DNA of 64,000 bases from DASVEG01 sp035540495. Its GTDB lineage: Bacteria; Actinomycetota; Acidimicrobiia; Acidimicrobiales; CADCTF01. Position 1 is the first letter of the stretch, and each line of letters opens with the position of its first letter. This document shows, in pieces, positions 7,535 to 15,455 of this stretch. The DNA lies in NCBI GenBank assembly GCA_035540495.1, contig DATLGL010000060.1, positions 62,001-126,000 of the forward strand, given 5' to 3'. Made by a program: the position numbers and the translations under genes. The notes below the pieces were generated by a model. The model did no database searches and had not been told where the DNA came from. It saw only the letters and a list, made by a program, of their open reading frames with translations.

Positions 7535-8850
7535 CGGACGAGCTCTCCCCGCTGCAGGAGATCGAACGCCGAGTACAGGCGCGCGCGAAGGCCGTGAGCC
7601 TCGACATGTCGTCCCCTGGTGCCGACGCGGAGCTCCTGGCGTTGATCGAAGACGAGGTCGCGCGCTGGTCGGACGACGCGAAGCGCGGCCTACGTCCGTT
7701 CGACCTCTCGGATCCGGCTGTTGTGGTCGAGCGGGCGTATCGGAACCTGGCCGGTTACGGGCCGCTGACGCCGCTGCTCGACGACGACGACGTCTGGGAG
7801 ATCATGATCAACGCGCCTGACGCGATCTTCGTGAAGCGTCACGCCGGAACGTCCGGCTACCACGACGACGTCTTCCACGACGACGACCACGTCGTGCGCA
7901 TCTTGACGAAGATCCTCGACGACGCCTCGGGCGCTCACCGCAAGCTCGATCCTTCCGAGGGACTGCAGGACGCGCAGCTCGACACCGGCGCCCGGCTGCA
8001 CATCGTCCACGGCGACATCGGCCGGGACGGGCACCTCATCGTCAACATCCGGAAGTTCACCGGCATCGCGTTCCACGACCTCGATCAACTCGTCGACCGC
8101 GACATGCTCGACGGGCATGCAGCCAGGTTCCTGCGCGCCTGCATCCAGGCGAGGGTGTCGGTGTTGTTCGCAGGCGCACCCGGCTCCGGCAAGACGACCC
8201 TCATGTCGTGCTGCACCGCCGAGCTCGACCCGAGCCTCCGCGTCGTGGTGGCCGAGGAGGTGTTCGAGACCGACGTCCCGCTCCCGAACGTCGCGCACAT
8301 GCAGACGAGGCCGCTTCGCAACGACCGCCGCGAGATCGACCTCCGCCGGCTCGTCGCCGGCTTCCTGCGCATGGCGCCCGATGTGGCCATCGTCGGCGAA
8401 GTTCGCGATCGGGAGGCTCTACCGCTCCTCTTGACCCTGTCATCGGGGGTGAAGGGCTACACGACGATCCACGCCGGGTCCGCCCGGCAGGCGCTGACGC
8501 GCCTCCGGTTCGTCTGCCAACTCGCCGACACCGCCAACGAGCTTCCGATGTCGGCGTTGAACGCGCTCGTCACGGAGTCGATCGACGTCGTCGTGCACTG
8601 CGCTCGCCATGGCGACAGGCCGATCGTCACGGAGATCATCGCCGTCGAGGATCTCCAGACAGGTCCCGAATCGACCAACTTCACCACGACGACGCTCTTC
8701 TCGCGAGAGCGGTACGACGAGCCCCTGCGGTGGTCCGGGGCGCTCCCGGTCAGGATCAAGCGGCCACTGGAGCTCGCCGGCCACGATCTGCGCTCCCTGC
8801 TCGATCCGTCGCCGGTGCTCGTCGACGCCAACACGAGGTTCCGTCGCTGA
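7531..8850 (+). CDS. tadA: TadA/CpaF secretion ATPase
   Basis: A 439-residue hexameric traffic ATPase of the type II/IV secretion superfamily that powers Flp pilus assembly. Walker A is GAPGSGKTT at residues 215-223. The Asp box and Walker B region are followed by VAIVGEVRDREALPLL (about 288), and the His box lies in the GYTTIHAGSARQAL segment (about 309-323). The length is normal. The GTG start at 7531 overlaps tadZ by 4 bases, and the stop shares one base with the TadB start. Confidence 0.93.
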   Translation: MTDELSPLQEIERRVQARAKAVSLDMSSPGADAELLALIEDEVARWSDDAKRGLRPFDLSDPAVVVERAYRNLAGYGPLTPLLDDDDVWEIMINAPDAIFVKRHAGTSGYHDDVFHDDDHVVRILTKILDDASGAHRKLDPSEGLQDAQLDTGARLHIVHGDIGRDGHLIVNIRKFTGIAFHDLDQLVDRDMLDGHAARFLRACIQARVSVLFAGAPGSGKTTLMSCCTAELDPSLRVVVAEEVFETDVPLPNVAHMQTRPLRNDRREIDLRRLVAGFLRMAPDVAIVGEVRDREALPLLLTLSSGVKGYTTIHAGSARQALTRLRFVCQLADTANELPMSALNALVTESIDVVVHCARHGDRPIVTEIIAVEDLQTGPESTNFTTTTLFSRERYDEPLRWSGALPVRIKRPLELAGHDLRSLLDPSPVLVDANTRFRR

Positions 8851-9722
8851 TGTTCGGCCTCGTGCTCGCTGCGATCGGCGCCTTCGGCGTGTACCTCCTC
8901 TACACCGGCGCGGTGATGGAGCACGGCGGGACTCACCCGGCATCGGAGGCGCCGAGGAAGCGGCGGTCGTTGCGCACGTGGCTCGACGAAGCGGGCCTCG
9001 ACGCCGTCAGCACGAGCGAGTTCGTGTTGGTGAGCCTCGGGCTCGCCGTCGCAGGTGCCGGCGGTGGGTTCATCCTCTTCGGCTCACCGATGCCCGCCCT
9101 GATCGCCGGCGCCTTCGCGTCGTCGTTCCCTGCTGCTGCCTACCGTGCACGCCGTCAGGCCCGCCGCGCCGAGGCAGCCGAGGCGTGGCCTCGGATGATC
9201 GAGGAGATCCGCCTCCTCACCGGATCGCTGGGCAGGTCGATCCCGCAGGCTCTGTTGGAGGTAGGGCGGCGCGGACCCGACGAGTTACGAGGGGCCTTCG
9301 AGGCCGCCGAGCGGGAGTGGCTGATCACGACCGACTTCGCCAGCACCTGCGAGGTGCTCAAGTCGCGCCTCGCTGATCCCACCGCCGACGCGGCGTGCGA
9401 GACGCTGCTGGTGGCGCACGAGGTGGGCGGCTCCGACGTCGACCGGCGATTGGCGGCACTCGTCGAAGACCGGATCCAGGACCTCCAGGGCCGGAAGGAC
9501 GCGCAGGCGAAGCAAGCGGGCGTGCGGTTCGCTCGCCGGTTCGTGCTCATCGTCCCGCTCGGGATGGCCGTCGCAGGCCTGTCGATCGGGACCGGCCGCG
9601 CCGCGTATCAAACGGGCGCCGGGCAGTTCCTCGTGGCGGTCGGGCTCCTCGCTGTGGCCCTGTGTTGGATCTGGGCCGGTCACCTCATGAAGTTGCCGTC
9701 CGAGGAGCGGGTGTTCCGGTGA
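8850..9722 (+). CDS. tadB: TadB-like inner-membrane platform protein
   Basis: A 290-residue polytopic membrane protein with a type II secretion F (T2SSF) domain. Membrane helices occur at about residues 1-22, 60-95, and near the C terminus (about 225-280). The cytoplasmic T2SSF core around 115-220 includes WPRMIEEIRLLTGSLG. TadB and TadC form the inner-membrane platform on which the ATPase acts. The ATG overlaps the TadA stop by one base (TGATG). A longer frame reading back through tadA is an artefact. Confidence 0.9.
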   Translation: MFGLVLAAIGAFGVYLLYTGAVMEHGGTHPASEAPRKRRSLRTWLDEAGLDAVSTSEFVLVSLGLAVAGAGGGFILFGSPMPALIAGAFASSFPAAAYRARRQARRAEAAEAWPRMIEEIRLLTGSLGRSIPQALLEVGRRGPDELRGAFEAAEREWLITTDFASTCEVLKSRLADPTADAACETLLVAHEVGGSDVDRRLAALVEDRIQDLQGRKDAQAKQAGVRFARRFVLIVPLGMAVAGLSIGTGRAAYQTGAGQFLVAVGLLAVALCWIWAGHLMKLPSEERVFR

Positions 9723-10621
9723 GGCTCGCCGTGGCCGCAGCGCTCACGATGTGGATCGGCACCACGCTGCTCCTTGCCGAGGTGCGATGGTTCTCACGGC
9801 CCACCCTCACGGAGCGGCTCCGGCCCTTCGTCCCGGGCGCAGCGACTGACACCCGTCGCACCGGCGCGCTGTCCGTCGATTCGTTCCGTGACGTGATCGC
9901 ACCCATAGCTCGCACGTTCGGATCGCGGATGGCTCGCGCGTTCGGTGTGCGCGAGTCGCTCGACGTGCGCCTCGAGCGCGTCCACTCCCCGCTCGACGCA
10001 AGCGAGTTCCGGGTGAAGCAGCTGAGTCGGATGGTGTTGTCGCTCGGCGTTGCCGCCGCGGTGACGCTTCTCGTGCAGCCGCCCGCGGTCGTGGCGTTGC
10101 TGGGCGTCCTCGGTGCGCCGGTCCTGGCGTTCCTGGTCGTCGAGCAGCAGCTCGCCGCAGCGTCGGCACGCTGGCAGCGACGGCTCCAGCTCGAGCTACC
10201 CGTCGTTGCAGAGCAGCTCGCCATGCTGCTCGGCGCCGGCTACTCGCTCGGGTCCGCGCTGCAGCGGATCGCCGAACGCGGCACCGGTGCAGCGGCGACA
10301 GACCTCGCGCGGGTGATGCGCCGGATCCGCCAAGGCGTGAGCGACGTCGATGCGCTTCGAGAGTGGGCCGACGTCGCCGACGTGAAGGCGCTCCACCGCC
10401 TCGTGCCCGTCCTCGCGCTCAACCGAGATGCGTCCGATCTCGGCCGGCTGCTCGGCGAGGAGGCGCGCGGCATCCGACGCGATGCCCAGCGCGAATTCGT
10501 CGAGACCATGGAGCGACGGCTGCAGTCGGTCTGGATCCCCGTCACCGTCGCCACCCTCGTCCCCGGCGCCGTCTTCCTCGCTATCCCGTTCCTCGAGGCG
10601 CTCCGCCTCTTCTCCTCGTGA
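9719..10621 (+). CDS. tadC: TadC-like inner-membrane platform protein
   Basis: A 300-residue T2SSF-domain membrane protein that pairs with TadB. A first helix (about residues 1-20) is followed by two helices at about 110-145 (VLSLGVAAAVTLLV and VALLGVLGAPVLAFLVV). The conserved LELPVVAEQLAMLLGAGYSLGSAL core precedes a C-terminal helix ending in ALRLFSS. The GTG start at 9719 overlaps the TadB stop as GTGA. The neighbouring pilin gene begins 39 bases downstream with its own strong ribosome binding site. Confidence 0.88.
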   Translation: MRLAVAAALTMWIGTTLLLAEVRWFSRPTLTERLRPFVPGAATDTRRTGALSVDSFRDVIAPIARTFGSRMARAFGVRESLDVRLERVHSPLDASEFRVKQLSRMVLSLGVAAAVTLLVQPPAVVALLGVLGAPVLAFLVVEQQLAAASARWQRRLQLELPVVAEQLAMLLGAGYSLGSALQRIAERGTGAAATDLARVMRRIRQGVSDVDALREWADVADVKALHRLVPVLALNRDASDLGRLLGEEARGIRRDAQREFVETMERRLQSVWIPVTVATLVPGAVFLAIPFLEALRLFSS

Positions 10622-10645
10622 TCGCGCGTGCGATCGACAGCAACG

Positions 10646-10654
10646 AAAGGAGGG
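10646..10654 (+). promoter_or_regulatory. Strong Shine-Dalgarno for the pilin gene
   Basis: AAAGGAGGG lies 6 bases before the GTG at 10661 and is the best ribosome binding site in the tad cluster. Its presence suggests that the pilin is translated independently and at a high level, unlike the coupled genes around it. It also decides the GTG at 10661 over an ATG at 10628. Confidence 0.7.
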
Positions 10655-10660
10655 CCGGCC

Positions 10661-10864
10661 GTGGCCGACCTCATGCTCAAGCTCTACATCCGAGCGACCT
10701 TCACGAACCGCGACGACCGCGGCGAGGGCGTCGTGTCGGCGGCGATCGCCGTGCTGATCGTCGCGTTCCTCGGCGTCGCGGTCTGGGCCGGCTTCAACAG
10801 CGCGGTGAAGACCAGCTCCGACCGGGTGAACGCGAACGTCGAGAAGATCGGCAACGCCCCGTAG
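10661..10864 (+). CDS. flp: Flp/Tad-type pilin precursor
   Basis: A 67-residue small pilin. A short basic and polar leader (VADLMLKLYIRATFTNRDDRGEG, residues 1-23) precedes a single long hydrophobic helix (VVSAAIAVLIVAFLGVAVWAGF). A hydrophilic tail of about 20 residues follows, ending EKIGNAP. The layout matches Flp prepilins cut by a TadV-type peptidase just before the hydrophobic stretch, with a glutamate near the start of the mature helix. The exact cleavage point is inferred. No prepilin peptidase gene is in the window. It is probably the major subunit of the pilus built by the surrounding genes. Confidence 0.82.
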   Translation: MADLMLKLYIRATFTNRDDRGEGVVSAAIAVLIVAFLGVAVWAGFNSAVKTSSDRVNANVEKIGNAP

Positions 10865-10887
10865 CTCGTCACGACGACGGCGCCGGG

Positions 10888-11262
10888 TTGATCTCCACGA
10901 CCATCGGCGTCTTCGTGTTCCTCCTCTTCCTGCTCATGGCCGTACAAGTGACGTACAACCTCTATGCGACGACGATGGTGACGTCGGCGGCCCACGACGC
11001 GGCGAGGCGAGTTGCGGGCGCCGCTGCCGAAGGCGACCCGTCCGCTCTCGCTCGTGGCGAGGCGTGGGTGAAGGAGCTGCTCGGCGAGTACGGCGAACGG
11101 AACGTCGACGACGTCGCCGTTCGAAGAATCGCCGACGCGGTGGTGGTCCGGGTCGTCGCCCGCAACCCGAGCTTCGTGCCGCCGGCGTTCCGACGCCCAC
11201 TCGGGCTCGACACCATCGATCGAAGCGTGCGCGTCCGCATCGAGCGCGAGATCGAGCCGTGA
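10888..11262 (+). CDS. TadE-like pilus assembly protein, start uncertain
   Basis: About 124 residues with an N-terminal membrane helix (IGVFVFLLFLLMAVQVTYNLYATTMV) and a soluble region, the shape of TadE-type minor pseudopilins. In-frame coding potential extends upstream to RHDDGAGLIST, which resembles the usual RGxG leader of such proteins. However, there is no ATG, GTG or TTG between the pilin stop and the TTG at 10888. Either that TTG is used and the leader is very short, or a non-standard start lies upstream near 10864. The stop overlaps the next start by one base. Confidence 0.7.
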   Translation: MISTTIGVFVFLLFLLMAVQVTYNLYATTMVTSAAHDAARRVAGAAAEGDPSALARGEAWVKELLGEYGERNVDDVAVRRIADAVVVRVVARNPSFVPPAFRRPLGLDTIDRSVRVRIEREIEP

Positions 11263-11732
11263 TGCGCTGCCGCGGAGACGCCGGTCAGATCGCCGGTGCG
11301 GAAGCGGTGCTGTTCGGTGTGCTGCTGTTCGCGATCGGGTCGCTGATCATCGCCAACGCATGGGGCGTCCTCGATGCCCGCGCGGCGTCGACGGCTGCGG
11401 CCCGTGAGGCCGTTCGCACCATCGTCGAGTCCCGACGAACGACCGCCGAGGCCGCCGTGGCCGATGCGCGAGCGGTCGCTGACGAGACTCTGCGGGGCTA
11501 CGGCCGGAGCCTCGGCGGCCGAGGACGGTTCGTGCCGGAACGAGTCGACTTCCGACGTTGCGGCGAGGTGACGATCCGGGTCGAGTACGACGTCCCCCTC
11601 ATCGTCCTTCCGATCGCCGGCGGCAGAGGCAGGGGCTTCACCGCCGTCGGACGTCACACCGAGATCGTCGACCCCTACCGCTCCGGCGTTCCGGGGACCG
11701 CCACGTGCAACGTCGGCGGGACCGTGCCATGA
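11262..11732 (+). CDS. TadE/TadG-like single-pass pilus protein
   Basis: A 156-residue protein with one N-terminal hydrophobic helix (about residues 9-35: GAEAVLFGVLLFAIGSLIIA) and a soluble domain. MRCRGDAGQIAG before the helix is a TadE-like leader. It contains a pair of cysteines well apart (C near FRRCGEV and C near ATCNVG) that could form a disulfide outside the membrane. The ATG overlaps the upstream stop by one base, and its own stop overlaps the next start as ATGA. The role in the Tad locus is inferred from position and architecture. Confidence 0.75.
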   Translation: MRCRGDAGQIAGAEAVLFGVLLFAIGSLIIANAWGVLDARAASTAAAREAVRTIVESRRTTAEAAVADARAVADETLRGYGRSLGGRGRFVPERVDFRRCGEVTIRVEYDVPLIVLPIAGGRGRGFTAVGRHTEIVDPYRSGVPGTATCNVGGTVP

Positions 11733-12166
11733 CGTGCAGCAGGCCGCTGCGCGGCGACGGCGGTTCCGCGCTCATGTTGGTGCCGGCAGGCGTGCTCGTG
11801 CTGATCATGCTCGGCGCCATCGCGATCGACAGCACGATCGTGGCACTGGCTCAGCGCGAGCTGTCGAACCGGACGGCGGCGGTCGCGAACGACGTCGCCG
11901 GAGCGACCGCCGACGACGAGGCCTTCTACCGCTCCGGCGAAGTGACGCTCGATCAACACGCGGCGGAGCGTCGCCTGGCGACATCGTTCTCGCCGGCCGC
12001 CCCCGCGCCGTTCACGGCGTGGGGAGGGCGTGCGACGACCGCCGGTCGATCGGTCACGGTCGAAGCGTGGGGCGACATCTCGTACCTGTTCTTGAAGGCC
12101 CTCCCGGGCTTTCCCGACACGACGCGCGTCCGCGCGACCAGCACCGCTACCGCACGAGGAGGATGA
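11729..12166 (+). CDS. TadG-like N-terminal domain protein
   Basis: A 145-residue protein. RGDGGSALMLVPAGVLVLIML begins with the charged-glycine leader and hydrophobic helix seen in putative TadG-like pilus proteins (residues 8-35). A short extracytoplasmic part follows, rich in Ala and Thr. It is much shorter than full TadG and lacks a von Willebrand domain. It is translationally coupled (ATGA) to the gene before it and precedes the LysM gene directly. Confidence 0.72.
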   Translation: MTCSRPLRGDGGSALMLVPAGVLVLIMLGAIAIDSTIVALAQRELSNRTAAVANDVAGATADDEAFYRSGEVTLDQHAAERRLATSFSPAAPAPFTAWGGRATTAGRSVTVEAWGDISYLFLKALPGFPDTTRVRATSTATARGG

Positions 12167-12168
12167 CG

Positions 12169-12948
12169 ATGCGTTCGACGCGCATCGCGACGATCGAACT
12201 GACGGCGTGGATCGCTCTGCTCGGGGCGACGGTGGTCGCGCTGCCGATGCTCGGCGCGACGGTGACCGCACCGCCCGTCTTCGACGGAATCGACGCTCTG
12301 CAGCGATGGGCATCCGTCGTCGACCCCGCCGCCGCGGTGGCCGGCGTGCTGCGCCTCGGCGTTCACGCCATGGCCGTGTACCTGCTCGTGACGACGCTTG
12401 CGTCGATCGTCGCCCACCGGCTCGCAGCACGCCGGGGACGTCCGGCGACGACGCTCGACCGCTTTGTTGCACCGCCACTCCGACGGCTGGTGCGCGTCGC
12501 GTGCGGCGTCACCTTGACGGTCGGCGTCGCGTCGTTGACCCGACCGGCGCCCGCGGCGAGTCCGCCAGCGACCGTAGCGCCGCTGCCGTCGACCTCCACG
12601 ACGCTGCCTCTCCCCCCGCCGTTGCCGGTCGAAGGGTCGACCGCGGGCAGCGCTGACACCGACGGCATCTCCGGCAGCGACGACACCACCGGCGTCGACG
12701 ACGGAGCCGAGCCTGCGGCGGAGGAGTGGCTCGTCGAGCCCGGCGACCATCTCTGGGCGATCGCGGAGGCGACGCTGGCCGACCGGTGGGGCCGCGAGCC
12801 GACGGATCGTGAGGTCGACCCGTACTGGAGGCACCTCGTCGAGGCGAATCGCGACCGCCTCGTCGTGGCGAACGACCCCGACCTCCTCATCCCTGGTCAT
12901 CACGTGGTCGTGCCGCCGGTGCCCGCACCGCCCGTCGCGAACGCCTGA
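12169..12948 (+). CDS. Membrane protein with C-terminal LysM-like domain
   Basis: A 259-residue protein. Three hydrophobic segments (about residues 8-30, 55-80 and 105-125) precede a Pro/Thr/Ser linker. A LysM-like domain (about 180-255) starts EWLVEPGDHLWAIAEATLADRWG and ends in PDLLIPGHHVVVPP. LysM domains bind peptidoglycan. As the last gene of the tad cluster it may anchor the machine to the wall. AGGAGG at 12157-12162 lies 6 bases before the ATG at 12169 but abuts the ATG at 12163, so 12169 is preferred. Confidence 0.8.
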   Translation: MRSTRIATIELTAWIALLGATVVALPMLGATVTAPPVFDGIDALQRWASVVDPAAAVAGVLRLGVHAMAVYLLVTTLASIVAHRLAARRGRPATTLDRFVAPPLRRLVRVACGVTLTVGVASLTRPAPAASPPATVAPLPSTSTTLPLPPPLPVEGSTAGSADTDGISGSDDTTGVDDGAEPAAEEWLVEPGDHLWAIAEATLADRWGREPTDREVDPYWRHLVEANRDRLVVANDPDLLIPGHHVVVPPVPAPPVANA

Positions 12949-12957
12949 GCGCGCGCG

Positions 12958-14046
12958 TCACCGCAGACGCAGCGCGACCTCGTTCGCCAGCAGCCGGCCC
13001 TTCCGGGTCAGGACGATGCGGCCGTCCCGCTCCGCCACCAGCTCCTCGACGCCACGTCGTTCCTCGGAGGGCAGCGCCGCAGCCGGAACGCCGTGGCGGG
13101 TGCGGATCGCCAACGACAGCTGCTCGACGCGACGTGCATCGTGGTCGAGCGACTCCCCCGCCGCCTCGACGGACGCGCCCGCCTCCACCAGCGCGACGTA
13201 GCGGTCGGGCGTTCGCACGTTCCACCAGCGGCGGCTGCCGTCGAAGCTGTGGGCTGCGCACCCGATGCCTCGGTAGGCGTCGCCCGACCAGTAGAGCTGG
13301 TTGTGGCGGCACTCGTGGCCGGGCAGTGCCCAGTTCGACACCTCGTACCATTCACGGCCGGCCCAGCTGAGCACCTCGTCGGCGATCACGTACTTGTCGG
13401 CCTGATCGTCGTCGTCGGGGTGGCGGCTCGTGTCGCCAGCGAGCGGGGTGCCGGGTTCGATCGTGAGCGCGTAGGCACTGACGTGCGGCGGGTCGAGGGC
13501 GAGCACCCCGTCGAGCGTGCGCCTCCAGTCGTCGAGCGTCTCTCCAGCGCCGCCGTAGATCAGATCTGCGTTCCACGAGTCGAATCCTGCGGAGCGAGCG
13601 GCGTCCACCGCTCGCTCCACCGCCGCGGGATCGTGGGCACGACCCAACGAGCGAAGCACGTTCGGCCGCATCGACTGCACACCGAACGACAGCCGGTTCA
13701 CGCCCGCGGCGGAATACGTCGACAGCGACGCCCGGCTGACGGTGTCGGGGTTGCACTCCACCGTCACCTCCGCACCGGGCGAGCGCGGGATGGCATCGAG
13801 GATCGACCCGAGCAGCTCGGGCGCGATCAGCGACGGCGTCCCGCCGCCGAAGAACACGGAGGTGGCCGGCGGCAGGTCGGCGCGCTCGATCTCGGTGATG
13901 CAGGCGCGCGCGTACGCGTCGTGGAGGTGGTGGCGGTCGGTCCAGGTCGCGAACGCGCAGTAGTCGCAGCGCGCGGCGCAGAACGGGATGTGGACGTAGA
14001 CGCCGAACGTGGAGGAGGTCGGGCCGGGCCCGACGGCGTCGTTCAG
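12958..14046 (-). CDS. hemW: HemW-like radical SAM heme chaperone
   Basis: About 362 residues. The radical SAM motif CxxxCxxC appears as CAARCDYC just after YVHIPF, and GGGTPS follows, as in the HemN/HemW family. HemW proteins carry heme rather than oxidise coproporphyrinogen. The start is a problem: no ATG, GTG or TTG lies between the upstream stop and the conserved FGVYVHIPF block. A CTG at 14046 overlaps that stop as CTGA; the nearest standard start is ATG 14109, which would overlap the regulator by 67 bases. Coordinates use the CTG. Confidence 0.88.
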   Translation of the reverse strand: MNDAVGPGPTSSTFGVYVHIPFCAARCDYCAFATWTDRHHLHDAYARACITEIERADLPPATSVFFGGGTPSLIAPELLGSILDAIPRSPGAEVTVECNPDTVSRASLSTYSAAGVNRLSFGVQSMRPNVLRSLGRAHDPAAVERAVDAARSAGFDSWNADLIYGGAGETLDDWRRTLDGVLALDPPHVSAYALTIEPGTPLAGDTSRHPDDDDQADKYVIADEVLSWAGREWYEVSNWALPGHECRHNQLYWSGDAYRGIGCAAHSFDGSRRWWNVRTPDRYVALVEAGASVEAAGESLDHDARRVEQLSLAIRTRHGVPAAALPSEERRGVEELVAERDGRIVLTRKGRLLANEVALRLR

Positions 14047-14645
14047 CGGCGAAGGCCGAGCTCGTCGAGCCGCCGCCGCATGGTGTCGGTCGTGGTCTCG
14101 AACAAGCATGCGATCGCCCGCAGGTCTTCGGAGCGGATCGTGAGGACCTTGCCGTTGAAGTCCTGCCGCTGCACCTGGATCATCCCGAGGTAGCGGGAGA
14201 GCATCTCGCGTTCCTGGCCGGCGATCTCCTGCAGGCGAGTGAGGTCGATCGACACGCGGTCGTCGTCGATCCGACGCACGCCCCGGGGCGGCGTGGGCTC
14301 GCCGCTGGTGAGGTCGATCACCTCGTCGTCGCGGGCGCGCCCGCCGAACTCGCTCTCGTCGATCGGGAGCAGCTGGTCGACGGGGACGTTGTAGAACTTC
14401 GCGAGCCGCTGCAGCCGGGGGACCGAGATCGCCCGCTCGCCCCGCTCGTAGGCGCCGAGCACGGAGGCCTTGAACTCCTGCGCTGATGACGCCTCCACGT
14501 CCTGCAGCGACAGGTTCTTCTGCTTGCGGATGAGACGGAGGCGCTCGCCCACGCGCTGCGCGTAGTTCGAGGTCATGCCTCCGTCAGCTGTTGTCTCTCG
14601 TGATGCCGGACCGTCGTCCGGTGTGCCGTGTGACGTGTCGTCCAT
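14043..14645 (-). CDS. bldD: BldD-like transcriptional regulator with c-di-GMP signature
   Basis: A 200-residue protein. An N-terminal HTH_3/XRE domain (about residues 25-95; RVGERLRLIRKQKNLSLQDVE then YERGERAISVPRLQRLAKFYNVPVDQLLP) is followed by a BldD-type C-terminal domain. R160-Q161-D162, eight residues, then R171-S172-E173-D174 matches the RxD-X8-RxxD c-di-GMP-binding signature known from Streptomyces BldD. BldD dimerises on c-di-GMP and represses developmental genes there. ATG 14645 has GGAGGGGG 9 bases upstream. ATG 14576 would give the N terminus most like BldD and is a fair alternative. The gene lies between rsmE and hemW. Confidence 0.87.
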   Translation of the reverse strand: MDDTSHGTPDDGPASRETTADGGMTSNYAQRVGERLRLIRKQKNLSLQDVEASSAQEFKASVLGAYERGERAISVPRLQRLAKFYNVPVDQLLPIDESEFGGRARDDEVIDLTSGEPTPPRGVRRIDDDRVSIDLTRLQEIAGQEREMLSRYLGMIQVQRQDFNGKVLTIRSEDLRAIACLFETTTDTMRRRLDELGLRR

Positions 14646-14735
14646 GAGGCCTCGACCCCCTCCAGTTGCCCTGAAGTATTCCACGCGGGGACGAAAAATC
14701 CCACCTTCCGTGACATTTTTTCTTCAGGTACCACG
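14646..14735 (-). promoter_or_regulatory. AT-rich gap upstream of bldD-like gene, probable promoter
   Basis: This 90-base gap is unusually AT-rich for the window, with runs of five and six T/A. It contains a 7-base inverted repeat CCTGAAG (14670-14676) and CTTCAGG (14722-14728). A separate promoter for the bldD-like gene is plausible. A weak half-match to the BldD operator (TCAC-N5-GTGG on the minus strand, plus coordinates 14701-14713) is present, but it lacks one consensus base in the second half-site. Confidence 0.35.
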
Positions 14736-15455
14736 CTATGAGGCCGATGCCTCCCGGTTGGCCGTGCCTGCGACGACGCCGGACCGCAGCGCGCAGAGCA
14801 GCACCCCTGCGGCGACGGACGCGGTCTCTGCGCGCAGAACGTGAGGGCCGAGCGCGACGCGAGCCGGCGCAGACGACAGCTCGCTGTCGCTCCACCCGCC
14901 CTCGGGGCCGATCAGGACCCCGGGTTGCGAAAGCGACGGCGGCGCCCCGCCCGGATCGGCGAGGGCGCCGCTGACCGCGAGCGCCTCGTCGAACGACACC
15001 ACTTCGGCCACCTCGGGCAGAAACGCCCGCCGGCTCTGCATCGCAGCCTCGCGCGAGATCTGGCGCCATCGGGCGACGTGACGCCGGGCCTTGTCGTCGT
15101 CCCACCGCACCACCGACCGTGCTGCGATGAACGGCACGACCCGATCGACGCCGCACTCGGTCAGCTTCTGGACGATCCACTCGGGCCGCTCGCCCTTCAC
15201 CAGGGCGAAGCCGATCGTGATCGCCGGTCGGGGTGGCGAGGTTCGCTCGACGTCGCTCGCCGGCTCGAGCCGAGCTGATCTCCAGGTGCAGACGCGGACC
15301 GCGCCTCGCCCGTCGGACGCGGTGACGATCTCGCCGTCGCGAAGGCGGAGCACCCGCGCGAGGTGGTGTTCGTCGTCGTCCGAGAGCACGGGCTCGTGGA
15401 GGTCGTCGACGAAGACGTGAGCCGCCGCAACGATCGGCGGCCGCGGCCGGTCCAC
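14736..15455 (-). CDS. rsmE: 16S rRNA (uracil(1498)-N(3))-methyltransferase
   Basis: A 239-residue SPOUT methyltransferase that modifies U1498 of 16S rRNA. An N-terminal PUA-like domain (residues 10-75, with HHLARVLRLRDGE) precedes the knotted SPOUT domain. The family markers LTECGVDRVVPF, SREAAMQSRR and LIGPEGGWSDSE are all present, the last of these followed by ALGPHVLRAETA. The GTG start at 15455 overlaps the dnaJ stop by one base. The dnaJ-rsmE order is widespread. Confidence 0.95.
   Translation of the reverse strand: MDRPRPPIVAAAHVFVDDLHEPVLSDDDEHHLARVLRLRDGEIVTASDGRGAVRVCTWRSARLEPASDVERTSPPRPAITIGFALVKGERPEWIVQKLTECGVDRVVPFIAARSVVRWDDDKARRHVARWRQISREAAMQSRRAFLPEVAEVVSFDEALAVSGALADPGGAPPSLSQPGVLIGPEGGWSDSELSSAPARVALGPHVLRAETASVAAGVLLCALRSGVVAGTANREASAS

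Noticed and set aside
14701..14713. BldD operator upstream of the bldD-like gene
   Set aside because: Only one half-site fits the consensus well and the centre does not; kept only as a weak note.
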